This document shows, in pieces, positions 47,544-60,817 of a stretch of 64,000 nt of DNA. The stretch lies in assembly GCA_024704765.1 (NCBI GenBank), contig JAKMXF010000244.1:363905-427904 (forward strand), in the 5' to 3' direction. Below the pieces are notes generated by a model, which worked only from the letters and a program-made list of their open reading frames with translations, had not been told where the DNA came from and ran no database searches. The position numbers and the translations under genes are program-made. How positions within the stretch are numbered: the first letter of the stretch is position 1; each line of letters opens with the position of its first letter. The stretch comes from Oopsacas minuta. Its lineage: Eukaryota; Porifera; Hexactinellida; Lyssacinosida; Leucopsacidae.

Positions 47544-48903
47544 CACAGCGTGAACAAAAGTATTCGTACCCCTCAAATTACAGATATTTACTACGTATTG
47601 TATATATCATACGTAGAGAAAACTAAAACTACACACTCAACTATGACTAAAATTAGAAGATGAGTTCATGTATATATCCTAATACTATCATAATTAGAAG
47701 AGGTATAGTTCCAACTTTAGTACCTTGTTTGCATGCCCTTCGATTCTTTTAAAGCAAGGCGACATCATTATTGGTACATCTTTTTGTTGAAACCATTTGT
47801 GAGTTTGTGTGGCTCGATGCGCAGAGGTGTTGTCTTGTTAAAAAATCGGTGAGGTGCAATTTTCTAAAATTTGAAGATAAAAAAAACGAGCAAATTTCGA
47901 CAAAATATTCTAAATATATGATGAAGAATTCATTCTTTCATTAACTACATAACAGGGTCCAAGAACGTTTCCGATAAACAGCCCCAAGCCATTATTGAAC
48001 CACCATCTCCTTGTATACTTTTTCGGAGACATTCTGGAAGATAGCGTTCGTTTGGTTGTCGCCACACCTTTTGTCTCGCATCCAAATAAAATAGTCTAAA
48101 TCTACTTTCATCGGACCAGATCACCTTGTACCATTGCTCAATACCCCAACTACCATGTAACTTATAAAATTTTAACTTGTTTACTCTATTTTTTTCTGAT
48201 AATAGGGGCTTTTTCTTCGGAATATGCGGCGTAAATCCGAGCCATCAGACGTCGTCGAATAGCCTTCGAGCAAACGGGGTTGGTAACAGTAGATCGGTTG
48301 AATTCGGTAGTGATATGGGATAAAGTTTTCCACCTGTTTGTTCTCACAGTCGCTTTAAGCCTCCTGAGGGCCCGTGGTGATAATAAATTGGATCTCCCAG
48401 AACGAGGTTTATTGTTAGTGGTCCAAGAGGTTTTCCACCGAATAATGATGGACTGAACTGTCGACTTAGGGACAAGATAATATTGTAGAAATACTTTGTA
48501 AGAATTTCCACCTTTTTTCAATCCAATAATCTGCTGTCTAACATCTTGAGAAATTTCTTTCTTTTTCGTCATAACCAGAGTGACCGAATAAAGTACCATA
48601 ATAAATAACAGAAAGAATCATAGGGGGTTATCTAAAGGTTTGGGTACAATTATAGACTGTCAAACCTCTAAATGTTGCTATTTTCAGCATATGCATAAGA
48701 ACATTAAAACAGTTATAAATATTAGAGACTGCTCTACTAGTACATTCAGATTTATTCGCCTATTGATATTAAAGCCAACTGACGGATTTACCTTCTTGGA
48801 TGGCATCTTAAAATGTATATTCACAGTAATTTTGAAATCATATAAATTATATATATATCATAACATAGTATCAAAAGGTACGAATACTTTTGTTCACGCA
48901 GTG
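47544..48903 (-). mobile_element. Tc1-like element with TA target duplication
   Basis: The ends CACAGCGTGAACAAAAGTAT (left) and CACTGCGTGAACAAAAGTAT (right, opposite strand) continue with TCGTAC on both sides and differ at one position. TA flanks both ends (47542-47543, 48904-48905). It is 1,360 bp long. It carries the broken transposase below and sits where the right end of RAG1/Transib-like copy B would be expected. Confidence 0.88.
47700..48599 (-). pseudogene. Tc1-like transposase (N-terminal frame intact)
   Basis: The open part, 48186-48599, reads MTKKKEISQDVRQQIIGLKK, YYLVPKSTVQSIIIRW, KPRSGRSNLLSPRALRRLK, SHITTEFNRSTVTNPVCSK and RRRLMARIYAAYSEEKAP. This is the paired-like DNA-binding region of Tc1 transposases. 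The catalytic half downstream survives only in shifted frames (DESRFRLFYLDARQKVW, GGSIMAWGCLSE) and decays towards 47700. A start at 48570 (MTKKKEIS) is more family-like than the ATG at 48599. Confidence 0.85.
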
Positions 48904-49013
48904 TATTGCCATTATGCAGTTAGCAATGAAGTACTATATAATGGAAATTGAAAACGAAGATCATTGTAAAGAGAAATGATCTAAAGTGAATAAAAATATT
49001 TGAGATCACTGAT

Positions 49014-49102
49014 GAATTTCCCTTTACACTTAGTTGCCGACCGTTCACATTCAGAAAAAAGAGGATGTGAACTGTTGGCAACAAGTGTAAAGGGGAAATT
49101 CT
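49014..49102. repeat. 89-nt near-perfect hairpin
   Basis: Arms of about 38 nt, GAATTTCCCTTTACACTTAG followed by TTGCCGACCGTTCACATTC, pair with the downstream reverse complement containing CACTTGTTGCCAACAGTTCA. The loop is about 10 nt (AGAAAAAAGA). Mismatches are few. It could be a tiny palindromic MITE or a microRNA-precursor-like inverted repeat. Confidence 0.75.
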
Positions 49103-49400
49103 ACACACGCCCTCAGAAATCCAAATTTGTGAAGTCAAAGATGGTAAAGTATAGTGTTATTCAGTCCTAAAGGAATGCATATGATTTCTGTGTAAGAGAG
49201 CACAAAATATTTCAAAACAACAATAATGATATTTGGCATTTCTCAAGATGCATTGTTAGTTATTGAAATTTCTTACAAAAACCCTTTAGTTGGGTTGCAA
49301 GATGAAAGATGTCCTCCTTTGTAAATTAACTCCATCATTCTCGCTGTGTTCTTTAGTCTTCTATTTTCCAAACTGCCGGTTAATATTGCATATATACTTA

Positions 49401-50430
49401 GAGCATTCGAAAAGTTCCCATTTTTGTTCAATATCCTGATACTACAATACCTTACTAATCAAATCTCTTCATAAAATGTTCGAAATACTCCCCTCTACAT
49501 AAATGCATAGCTTTAGCCTTTCAAACCACTCCGAAAATGTCTTTCTTTGTACTCATCTCTGTCCACTTAATCGAGGTAGTGGTAAATAGCCAGAAATCAC
49601 ATGGTGAAAGATCTGGCGATACTGAAGATGTCCCATCATTTCAAACTCGATATCCTCAAAGACTTGCCTAACGTATTTTGAAACATGAAGCCTGGCATTA
49701 TCGTGGAGAAGTTTGATTACTCGAGTTCCTGTACCCGGAGGTCGTGTTTTATAGATTTTCTCGACTTCTCTTTGGCATTTTCTGCGTAACATTCCCTATT
49801 CAGTCGTTCTCTTTTAGGCACAGGTATTTTAGCCACTGACCCATCCGCATCAAAAAATAAGCTGTAGAGAACCTTTATCGCCTCGGAAGTGCGTACGTGC
49901 CTTTTCTGGGGATGAGAACCTTGGGGGAGCCACGATTCGCTTTGGTCCTTATACAGAGGTCCAGAAAATTCAATCCAAGTTTCATCGCCAGCAACGATTT
50001 CATATAATCTTCGAGAATCACAATCTCTATTCTTCAAGCAATTGTTTCGGGCATGAAACCTTCTTCTCATTTGGCCCCTTTGTGAGGATTTTTTGATACC
50101 CATCGCCTCTACAGCCTATAATTTACGTGCTTATTCCTTTACAGTGGGATACGCTAGAGCCCACCCACGATAAACAGAGCTAGATGCTCATTTATCTAGA
50201 GTGGTTTGTCGCCGAGTACGGTGCTAATCTTACGGAATTAGAAAGCCATGACAAGTTGACCCTCGAAAATAGGTAAAATTGAAAGTAGGATAAATCAAGA
50301 TAGCCAGAGTGAATAGCAACAGCATTAATTAGATAATCGATAGGACTATTATGATATACTATGCATCTCATGCAATCGAGTAGAGTTTGGCTGCTATAAA
50401 ATAAGGATGGGAACTTTTTGAATGTCCCCC
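49401..50430 (-). mobile_element. mariner-like element, degraded
   Basis: Imperfect ends GAGCATTCGAAAAGTTCCCA (left) and GGGGACATTCAAAAAGTTCC (right, opposite strand); TA precedes the left end. The internal minus-strand coding parts are CDSRRLYEIVAGDETWIEF, WLPQGSHPQKRHVRTSE, and LLHDNARLHVSKYVRQVFED. The first two catalytic blocks are present and the third (normally SPDLAP) is degraded. The N-terminal third is unrecognisable. About 1.0 kb remains of the usual 1.3 kb. Confidence 0.75.
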
Positions 50431-51314
50431 AAATACATTTTAATATTTGCAATACAACAAAATATGGACAAAAGGAAAGGCTCATTCTATTCATAACATC
50501 CATTTAACTTTCAATTGCAAGTATTTATCATTTACATCAAAGTAAACACAAAAGATTCCAGGTAATCGTGACAAAATCTTAATCGAATGAAAGTTTCTTA
50601 GTCAATCAAGACAAAAATCTTCTTGATCTTACAATATTGAAATATATTTATACATTTCCAAAATTGAGGTAAATTGGGACAAAATCTCTGCTTAATTGGT
50701 GCTAGCATATCTATATACCAGTGATTATTACCTAAAGATCCGAAAAGTATTATTTTGTACTTTAGGTGAGATAGCGTCGAAATACAATAGATATATTACA
50801 ACATGGGTTATTTCGTATTAGTGATAGACAAATTATAGAGAATATTCTAGTTTATAGAAATTTGTCCTATGTACATAGGTATGGAAATTTGTGCTGTATT
50901 TTTGTATATAAAAAACTGACATAGTTTCGGATGGATATATGAGGTGATACATTCTAAGAAAGACTAGCGTGTTCTCTATCTACTTCGTTAAGCGACAGGC
51001 AGCCATATATTTACAACCACGTGTTACAGGCTACAATTGGCAAACTTTTTACATACTTTTGGTCGCTAGGTGAAGTATTAAGGGCAATGTGGTTGCATAG
51101 GATATCAGTTTATAGGCTAGAAAACAAAAACTTGGAAAAAATGGCTGCAAACCCCAACCTAGCACTAGATTGTTAAAAGTGTTACAAATGGTAAATAGAA
51201 CCAAGCATCAAATAATATAGTATTAAACAGTCACAAAAGAATATACTAGAATAAATGCGAAGAATGTATACATAAAATAAAGAATCATAAACTTCATCAT
51301 AGAAAATAAGTTAC

Positions 51315-51681
51315 CTGTTCTTGATTTGAGTTTGATTATACACGTGTAACACATCGAGCCCACCAAAATCTATATCATCATACAAAGAACATGACTCGAA
51401 AAAATCAACAGAAAATATGGGTAATTTGGACCTGCCCAAATCTTTAGTTTTCCACTTACGGCGAAAATTAACTAGAGGAGATGAAACTGACATATCGTAG
51501 GTTTGCCAAGACTGAATCTTATCAACCATAATATTGTGTACTCTAAGTGAACCATCTTCAATCAAGAGAATAAGAGAAGTCCTTCCTAAAAGTGAAATAT
51601 TGAAAAGTAAGTTTCCTAATCTAGAGAAAGAATTAGCTAATGATTCAGGACTTTGACGATGCGTGATAAAACTTCGACTAT
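51315..51681 (-). CDS. UBR4: UBR4 exon
   Basis: Internal UBR4 exon, phase 1 to phase 2, between an acceptor ending ATTGAAG and donor GTAACT. It encodes SRSFITHRQSPESLANSFSR, then SLILLIEDGSLRVHNI, a basic linker and IFSVDFFESCSLYDDIDFGG to LHVYNQTQIKNR. Human UBR4 has MILLCEDGSLRIY, FPIDFFEHNQQLTDVEFGG and LLQVYNAQQIKHR in the same order. The EDGSLR motif ends a beta-propeller-like stretch. Its last two bases (AG) join G of the exon at 32941 to give Arg, matching human KHRLNS. The 5' splice choice is inferred from phase. Confidence 0.92.
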
Positions 51682-54236
51682 CTTCAATGATTATTGGGAA
51701 AGAAGTCAAAGTTGTGTATTAAGTATTTCAATGAAGATATGTTTCGTAAAATACAACGGGCGTTCAAAGGTTTCCCGACCCTACCCCATATTATTGTAAC
51801 TATACTGAATATACATGTACAATTGTTATATTTTCTCGAAATAATCACCATTAACTTCTATGACTCATTGTAGACGATCTAGTCATTTAAAAAATACACT
51901 TTTATAGTCTCCGGGCTGGATTCCTTTTAGTGATGTCCAAATTGCATTCCCAGGTCGATTCAGATAGAAAAATGCATGCCTGCAAGGTCCTTTTTCAACT
52001 TTGCAAAGAGTAAAAAATTGCAAGGAGCGAGGTCAGATGGGTAGGGTGGGTGATCTAGCTCAACAACTCTCATTCTATCCAACTCTGACTTTACGAGCCT
52101 AGTTTTATGTGGCCGTGCATTATCATTCATTAATCGCATAACCCGCGGACCAGACTTTGGCCTCCGCTCCCAGTAATGTTTTTTACTTCTGAGGGCAACT
52201 GTTAGCATAAAAGTCACCGGTAATTGTCTTCCCTTTGGTATTATAATCTGTGCAACTGGGCAATGTGCATCAAAGAAGTGGTGTACAGGACTTTCTGATC
52301 ACTGAAGTCTGGCCTAGGAGCTAGAAGAGGCGCCTCACCTTTTATGATCCATACCATATTTCTTTCTTTGGATAGTGCTGGTCTTATCTTATCCAAGTCT
52401 CGTCACCAGTAGTGATTTCTGCCAGCCTTCTTGGATCCGAGTCTTTATACTCGGAGAGCATTCTTCTTGCACAAGTAACCCGATGGTCATTTTGGTCCTT
52501 TGTAAGGGAATGCGTGACCACCTCGAACTAATTTTGCTAACTTTCAACTGATCGATAAGCATGGAATGAATAGCTCCCGTTCAGATCCATACACTCATAG
52601 CTAACTTCTCAACAGTGATATGAGGATCTTCTTACACTCGAGCGAATTTCAGAGGTGATACTGCTAGTGACGGCGGATCTGGTGTGCCTATTCGCTCGTT
52701 ATCTCCGGTGATTCTCGTCTTTCACGAAACAGCTTGGCCCACTCCTTCCAGTAGTATGTGAAAAGCTAGCATCTCCATAAACTACTTCCAAGTCAATGAG
52801 AATATCCTATGGGCCAATACCAAGAAGCGTGCGAATTTTGATATAGGATTTTACTCAAATTTCAAATTTGAAGCCATAAATACTGAAGATAAAGGGATAG
52901 TCCAAACTGAGAAATTGAAATTATCGTAACTAGAAAACTATTGACGATATGGTGAAAATTAAAGTGGTTCTGAATAGATAATAGAATAAGGTTTATTATG
53001 ACTACAGATACGTAATATAATATCCTATATCTTAAAATTCTATGACCAAAGTCGGGAAATTTTAAACACCCGTTGTAATATCCTACACATAAATTATGAA
53101 CAGTAGGCTGCCACCTCAGGTCCGGGTTCATAAGGTTTCTTAATTCCCGAATCTGATAAAGTTAGACTATGAAAATGTATAATTGTTGAACAGGAAGCAT
53201 AGATGTTATTGATGATGAAGAAGTGTTCATCAATTATCGATGGATAATTAGAGGAAGTCATCAAAGTTTAGCCTATACTTATCTGTCAAAATTTGATTAC
53301 GCAATTCACCTTCTTCCAATTGCTTTTATAATGGCAATGAACAAATCGATCATATCTACTATTGTCACTTACTCACTGAAAATAAAACTTTTGCTAGTTG
53401 AAATAAACAAAGAAAAACACAAATTATAAAACATACATGATTGATAAATTTTAAAGATGAATTATAATCATCACAAAAACATACACAGGCAGATAGTGAC
53501 ATTTGGCTACCAAAAGAAACTGTCAGAAAATGCACCTTGCACTATATATGACCATTAGGACGAGTTTTGGTATACGCAACCAAATAATATTTCAAATTGA
53601 TGAGGTATTTCTAAAGACATCAAAATATCATTGATGACCTAAGAATCTGCTGATCAAAAAAATTTATGTTAAACATTTGATGATATATAATCTAACCTCA
53701 CCAATAAATTACGAAGTCATATGTCTGGAGTCGATTGGACATAAAGTACAGGATTAGGCATAAGTTCTGCAACAAAATTAAATTATGCGACAGGTTCTTT
53801 GAATAGTTTCAGCTTCAATTAGGAATTTTTCGACAACAAGTGATCGCATGGGACTTTGGTGTTTTCAAATATTGTGTCAAACCGTGTATTCAGCAACTAT
53901 ACAGAAAATATTAGTTTACTATTATTCTTTTCCATGTATGATACTTACGAACTAATATTCCTGGACTAGAAAAATACAAGCAAGTTAATAAGAATGGAAA
54001 TTTGTCGAAATATAAATGGATAATCTCCAAGATAAACAATAAAGCTTAAAAATTGGAACAAATAGTGATAAAGCCTTGACTAGTTATATTCATATGTAAT
54101 CACAATCAATGATACGAAACAGTGTGCTAGCAAAATAGAATGTAATGGATTGGGAAATACTATGGTTCTGGTAGGCCCGGGAAAATCCCTCATACACTAA
54201 ACAAATAAAAATGTACTATAATGTTGTTTGTATTAC
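51682..54236 (-). other. UBR4: UBR4 intron (about 2.6 kb)
   Basis: Intron between exons 54237-54578 and 51315-51681. About half of it is a mariner element (51754-53075). I see nothing else recognisable; a short plus-strand open frame at 53223-53429 has no family resemblance. Confidence 0.75.
51754..53075 (-). mobile_element. mariner element with TA duplication, degraded transposase
   Basis: The ends CAACGGGCGTTCAAAGGTTT (left) and CAACGGGTGTTTAAAATTTC (right, opposite strand) both continue CCGAC or similar. TA flanks both (51752-51753, 53076-53077). Length 1,322 bp. Coding remnants on the minus strand: RRLAEITTGDETW, then LMNDNARPHKTRLVKSELDR and PYPSDLAPCNFLLFAKLK. The last catalytic Asp (usually CDF) is Asn here and multiple frameshifts occur. 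It lies about 70 bp from the UBR4 acceptor at 51682. Confidence 0.85.
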
Positions 54237-54578
54237 CTCCAAAGGATGAATCCTTAATCTTTACATCTAGAGCAATCCCCACTACCTTAGACTTGGATGG
54301 ATCGGTTTTCAGATCAACAATAGAGATTATGTTTGCCTGTAGAAATAGCATTACTGGAGAAAATGTTGTTCGTGACAGAGCACAAATAAAACCAGGCTGA
54401 AGATATGATTCTGTCCACTCACAAAGAGTCATTGGGATAGTAGAATCTTTAAACAATATAGGCATCATATGATTCAATCCAGAAAAGTCTTCATTTAGAT
54501 AAGCTACCAAATTTATGCCTCCAGTATAGCTCAAGAATAGTAATTGAAGAGAATGTGAGAAATAAATCGATGCACCAG
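54237..54578 (-). CDS. UBR4: UBR4 exon
   Basis: Internal UBR4 exon, phase 1 to phase 1, acceptor TTTACTTTATCTAG and donor GTAATA. It reads GASIYFSHSLQLLFLSYTGG, then LCEWTESYLQPGFICALSRT, FSPVMLFLQANIISI and KSKVVGIALDVKIK. Human UBR4 has a LLFFSYTQG strand, PLCQWSEVMNHPGLVCC, GVPLVVMVKPDTFLI and AKIQDMVAIRH in order. These look like blades of a beta-propeller continuing into the next exon. An alternative upstream acceptor at about 54611 would add about 11 residues, but it fits the preceding exon's phase less well. Confidence 0.85.
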
Positions 54579-57500
54579 CTAGATAAAGTAAAAATGCAAT
54601 ATAGAACATGCTAACATAAACACTAAGTCAAGTATTACTTGGCCACTATACAAATGTCGGTACAGATAAACTATGAATGAACATGTAGACTGTAGAGAGA
54701 TAAACTAGAAATGTCAATAAGCATTGATGGATTCAAACACGTGTTGTAATATAATATTTAGTACAAAAAGAACATTAAAAACTATTATGTGTAAAACTAC
54801 GTAAGTGAAATAGTGTATAGCTGCATGTTCTTAACTAAAGAAGTGAGAATGGTGCAAAAATTTTATAGGTAAATAAAAATATAGTTATATTAGTGATTAT
54901 GTTCGTTTGCATGTAAAATGTTCGCCAAATAAATCTCTACCTTGTATTAGTATCTAAAATCGTTTGTAACAAACTGCTTCCAAAAAATATCTATATAATG
55001 GGTGGTGGTCATACCGATGTGAAAAAATGGCTATTATGGGGAAATAGTTACCTACACTAAGTATACAATTCAAAAAAATGGGAAGTATATAGTAAATCTT
55101 CACTGTAGAATTCAATTATCCAATCAGACTTTGAGTTGCACTTCTGGAAATGGACAGTGACGTAATCACTGCCCATGTATATATTAATGAACTAACTTAT
55201 ACGTAGCTCAGCTAAACTATACTATAATTCTTTGTACTCAATTTCTATCTTGTAGGAAAGGTCATTTCAAGTTAACGAAACTCACCTTGATGATTCAGGT
55301 TATGGGACTTTTATTTTAAACAAAACTGTACTATATTGTGTAGCACAGTGTGCATCATTTGCTGCCTAGATGGAACTCTACTTTTATATCATATTTATGT
55401 CTTTGAAACGTTCATTCTATAGTTTTTGATGATGGAGCATCGATTAATACATCAAAGTATAATCGATTCTAAACAAGTTAGTTATATTCCTCACTCATAA
55501 TTACTTTCCCCTTTGATTAAATCAACAATCAGAATCATGTTTGATTGTTAGGAGAAATAGGGATACAAATGTCAGCAAAGTATATTGTGAGCCTCAGAAT
55601 TGGATAAAACTTGTATAAATATTAGTAAACATTTTTTAATTAGGTTAAGAGTAACGAATGGTACTTATTTGCCACACAACTTTTTGATGGCGGACTTCAC
55701 GAATTATTACTGTCCGTGTCATATAAATTAAATTTGCCGACGCAAACACAATGAGGTATCGTTGGAATGGTAGCAAGTATTTTAAGTGACGAACCTATAT
55801 ATCAATTCAAATGTTCTAGAAGAAATTCAAGCAATTTTAAATGCTATAATATAAAGTCATTGAAGTCAATTTAGCTTCTTCAAACGTCAAGAATATAAAA
55901 TCCTAAAGTTCAAAATATGATGTTGACCTCAACATATCTACCGAGAAAATATTTGAATCATTGTAGCGATAATGAATTTATGATCGGGGAACTATAAATT
56001 CCTATAATTCTGTTTAATCCAAAATAAATCTAATATAAACATTTTGGACTCATATATATATATATTATTCGCCATATTAATTGATGACATTGGGTAGAAT
56101 TCAATTCAGCATTGATAAATGCATAATAATGTAGAATACCAATAAGAATCTGACATGAAAAATGTACATCTTTCGAAACAACAAATTTCATCTGAATCCA
56201 TGTATCCCATCTTACAATTTCATGAAAATATTTGGGCACATTTGGGCGGGTCAAGAAATTATTGAAAAATATTTTTGAAAAAGAGACAAAGGAAATATGT
56301 CAATCCTGGAATTCGCATTGATTGGTATTTAAGATCGGGAAACACATTCGACTGTACCATACAACTAAATTCCTGCTCCTCTAAACGCTTATAGGCTATG
56401 ACACTTTCATTTATAATTCCCGAGCTGCAAATCCAATGTTAAGAAAAGAAACAGAATTTCTTTCTGTATAATATTAAATCCTAAATTGTTTGATTCGTTT
56501 CAAAGCTAAGAGGATTCTCGAGGTAATACGGTATGTTCTACAGCAAAGAAATCTCATGGGGTTGTCATTGGAACCCATATACTAACACTAGTTCCTGAAA
56601 AATTTGGGATTCAGTACTATGATATGACACCCTCGAATAATTGTTACAAGAACTTTTCGGGAATACGTAATACAAATTTGTTCATAGTACCTGATAGATC
56701 CGATAAATCAAATTTTCTAGCAATTTGTATAAATTTAGTAGTGGTTGGAAGTAGCTAATAGTGTGTGCAACCAATAGAGAAGCCGTAGATAAGAAATGTC
56801 TAAGGTTAGTGTGATTATATCATTACGTAATGGGATTGCTGGTTATGTAACTGGATGGAGGTTCGGCATCATATTGGAAACTATACATATCCTATCAAAG
56901 TACTAGTATGTGAAAATAGTAAGGATAATATGTATCCATGGTTTCTGTGATTTTGGAATACAAAGATCAAAGCATTTCCCATTCAGATTACACTTGATAC
57001 TAAGCTACTACATTATAAGTCATAATGAAGAATGAAAATAAATACTTACGATAGACTTAGGCCCTGTATTGTACAAACTATATTGATGCAAAAAGGGCTA
57101 AAATATCTTCAAATTCTTTCATACATAGTTCAATTATCATTTGTATTTGAATGAGCTGCGATGTCTTGTATACGTAACAATGCAGGTAGTTTCAAATTTA
57201 AAGCCTTAAATTAAACATCGATCCTCTCAACTAGCCATATTCTCAACTGTTAATCTGACTTTAATCTAAAAGCTTCAACAAACATTGTTCCCAACTGTTA
57301 ACTTAATCACATCAACTAATTATATAAAACTAGACAGCTAGCCATATTCTCAAATGTTCAATAAATTGCAAAAATTTCAATTAGTCCAATCAGTCGCTGA
57401 AAAAGTTTATAGATTCTGGAAATACATTTTGGCCTAATTTCTCAAAATTACAAAGCACATTGAGTGTATTTCATAGATTAGATTAACATTGAAAACAAAT

Positions 57501-60500
57501 ACTTCACAAAGAACAGTCCAAAGCATATAATCGCTGAGCCTCTTTTCAAGTTGATGGAACAAACGTCTTTGCATAATAGCTTGCTCAAGAAAAGGCCTTA
57601 TAACTAATTTGAACATGGATAAGTGCAAGTGGAGATATTTTGATCAACAATTCTATAATCGCCTAGAATTCAAAACTGGCAAATTCTAACCCAAATATAT
57701 TCAAGATTGAGGTACCCTGGAATCTCGTTAATAGAACACCTACGGGCGGTCAAAAATCCCCTTATCAGGAGTTCATATTAACTGGAGTAATGCCAATTGA
57801 ATAGCCATTGTAGGAGCCTGATTAAGTGCAAATATTTGTTCGTCTAATCCGGAAATTCGTATCAACAGTGTTTGTTCCAACGAGGTTCCACGGTATATCA
57901 ATAAAACAAAACCACATTTGAAAACTTGTAGATAGCAATTCCTGACAAAATTAAATATCGTAATGATAAGTTTTCGCCCAGACCGAAAATTGCAGGTTTG
58001 TTAATATCTTCTTATAAGTGATACTCAATAATCGGTACAATTATGGACCAATCAGGATAGCCTATATACACCCACTTGTATATACATTTGATCAGGGATA
58101 TATTAAGGTGTTTGGCGGGCACCTAAAAGAGCCAGATCAGCAGCAATGAAGGAAACGAATTGTCATAGTGAGACTTAAATGAATACAGGATCAATATGTT
58201 ACTGTCCAAAAAAGTGACATCCAAGGAGAATTTCTTAAAGAAAGTGTAAGCACAGAGGTTTCGGGATAAACCTCTGATTTCGATATGATATCTCTTCGCA
58301 ATGTGATGTAATCACGAGTGTACCCATATATTGTTATTTTCATCACGTAATAACTTCAGAGTTATCACATCAAAATGTATATATGGGTAAAGGAAGTTTG
58401 GTGTATGATATATTGTGTATCGTGATTTTGCGATAATTGTCACGATAATAGAGCTATATGAGGATATTAACAATAAAATGTCAGCTGACAGACTGGTAAT
58501 GCAGCTCAGAGTTATTTGTTCATGATATTTACAAAGAGTATGCCTCAAATGTCCCCGTGCAGATACCTCAATGCACCAAACACCGAATCATTATGGGCTA
58601 ATGGATATGAGAATATTTCAGGGTAGTCAATATTATTAGTCCCGATTATGCAGTTCATGTTTTATCGTCAAGTCTTATGGAAAAGATTCCGAATAATTTT
58701 CATGAATTATTATCTCTTGTGTAACTTTAGAAACGAAATATCTAATATCATTTTGAAAATTACCAAAGGTGGGAAAACAAGATTAATCATATGATAATCT
58801 CTGAATTTGTAACATTCAAACTCTAAAAATCTCAAAATTGGACTCGATGCACCCAATTACTCCTAACTACATGTGGAAATATAATCTCTAGCTTGCTTTG
58901 AAATATTCAAAAGAAAGATCTGAGAATATGATTAATGACCAAAAAGTGTAAATATACACTTTAGAAAAATTCTTACCGAGGTACAATCTCCGACTCAAAA
59001 TATATATGCATACCAACCTTTATGCGGATCGGACTACTATATTTCCACGGCCGCTCGGACGGACTTGGCATATCGTCTATGCCATTAATGCATCTACATA
59101 TAGGAGTTGAACAAAAAAACGTGCGATTCATGATCTGGCCGATAACTCACAATCATGCGAAATATATCAAGATAAAATAGTTTGTATATACAATAATAAA
59201 TGGTATTAAGGGGTGAGTAAACCACTAATTTCCATGTTTGCCCGTTTAACCTCTCAAATTGATATATTGCATTTTCGATAGCTCGCTATCCTACGAAGAG
59301 GTGGTAATATTTTTGAGTTCTCTTATAAATATTCTTTGAAATATTTTAAAATTTGGCTAGTATCCCCTAATTTTGGCCTCAAACCACCCGAACATAAGGG
59401 TAAAGTATACCCAAATAGACACATTTTTATGATGTTTTGTCCCAAATGTCAAATTTTCCACGTCTCCCTGTATGCCAGATTTAGGCTTCCAGAGGTGGGT
59501 ACCAATGAGATTACATCCTGAATTGTCACTGCATTGATAGGTATCAACAATACTATACTGTACAATGAGCATATGGGCTATTTATGCTTATTTGTAATGT
59601 AATTTGCAAACTATTTGAGATAAATGGCCATTTTTTTCATGGGAAAAGCGGTGTCTCTTCTTCCTACATTACCCAGGAACTTTCAGCCGCCATTTTCCCA
59701 TGTCTCAAGGTTCCTCCTTGCAATTTATCGAAATTCTAACCAACTTACTATTCTTTCTAGGCGATTTCGAACAAATAATTATGTTAATCACAGAAATATC
59801 CCTACTAAACTTTCCACAAAATATTTCGAAAGTTTACCACTTTAAAATTTCATAGAATTTTCTTATTATAGTTGATAAAAATATTGCATTTTTTAATACA
59901 AGACGACCTTCAAAAATCCTACTAAAATTTCAATGAGATCGATAAACTTGAACTTATCGCAGTTGTTTACACAATTCTCGGAACTTTTGTTGTGCTTAAT
60001 TGTCATTTATGCTAACAGATGATGGGGCACTTGGATCCGAAAATTGTGTTTTGGTGAATTGATTCATATCAATAGATATAGAATATATAGTCGGGTGAAA
60101 ATATCACAGTTTCGTATTACAAAGAGATTAAATATTTGCCAATCAAAATAAATTAAAATCAATATATGCCTGGTCCAGTGAAATTGGATGAGTCACTGGC
60201 CTAAACTTTAGTAGGCTATGTTAGTATAAAATATTATGAAGCAATAAATACTAGAATTTGTAAATTAGAGTATTTAGTAAACCATAATACTGATTCTTAA
60301 ATATTAAAGTTTTAGTTTAAGTCTAGATTTCAAAATTTGGGTAAGAACTAACTTCAATTCTGGCTTCCCAAATAGTCATCTTAAAATTTTTCCAGTATGT
60401 CAGCTGGACATTATAAGATTTTGAGAAATTCGTAATACACGGGGCACAAAGTGCAGAGATGACTAACCAAATCTACGTAGCGGTACTATTGTGACGACAG

Positions 60501-60817
60501 AGTTCCTTGAAAAGAAATTTGGAGGGTATATGAGACTCATCGACCAAATCACTATGATAAATTTACACTTTTACATATAAGCTAAATCTGTAAAAGGTAG
60601 TGTTGAATATCAAGTACTGACAGAAACGGCATAGCAAGCGAAGCAGGGTAGAAGTCATAACTATATACAACACGATTTCTTAAACGCAGAAACTTTCCGC
60701 AATTAAGTATCTTCTTGAATTATTAATTATTTACTGAAAAGAAAATTTGTTAATAATATAGCCGGAATTCCAAAAATGAAAACTAAATTTGTGAAAATAT
60801 CGTTAAAATTATCTTAC
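54579..60817 (-). other. UBR4: UBR4 intron (about 6.2 kb)
   Basis: Intron between the putative exon 60818-60937 and exon 54237-54578. It holds a small pogo-like MITE (57715-57893) and a GCGAAGC-like fragment near 60627. I see nothing else definable on either strand. Confidence 0.6.
57715..57893. mobile_element. pogo/Tigger-like MITE
   Basis: The ends CCTGGAATCTCGTTAATAGA and CCGTGGAACCTCGTTGGAAC (opposite strand) resemble Tigger/pogo termini (CAGTGGAACCTCG type). TA flanks both sides (57713-57714, 57894-57895). 179 bp, non-coding. Confidence 0.6.

Larger units (their letters stand above)
32942..51314 (-). other. UBR4: UBR4 intron (18.4 kb), transposon cluster
   Basis: The largest intron in the window. 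From left it holds the 2.8-kb DDE element (33287-36101), RAG1/Transib-like copy A (36837-39834), a MITE with long arms (40643-41004), PHD-like fragments (40505-41519), a GCGAAGC repeat (42731-42772), copy B (from 43108) split by a Tc1-like element (43187-44535), a second Tc1-like element (47544-48903), a hairpin (49014-49102) and a mariner relic (49401-50430). I see nothing definable in 41520-42720 or 50440-51314. Confidence 0.75.
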
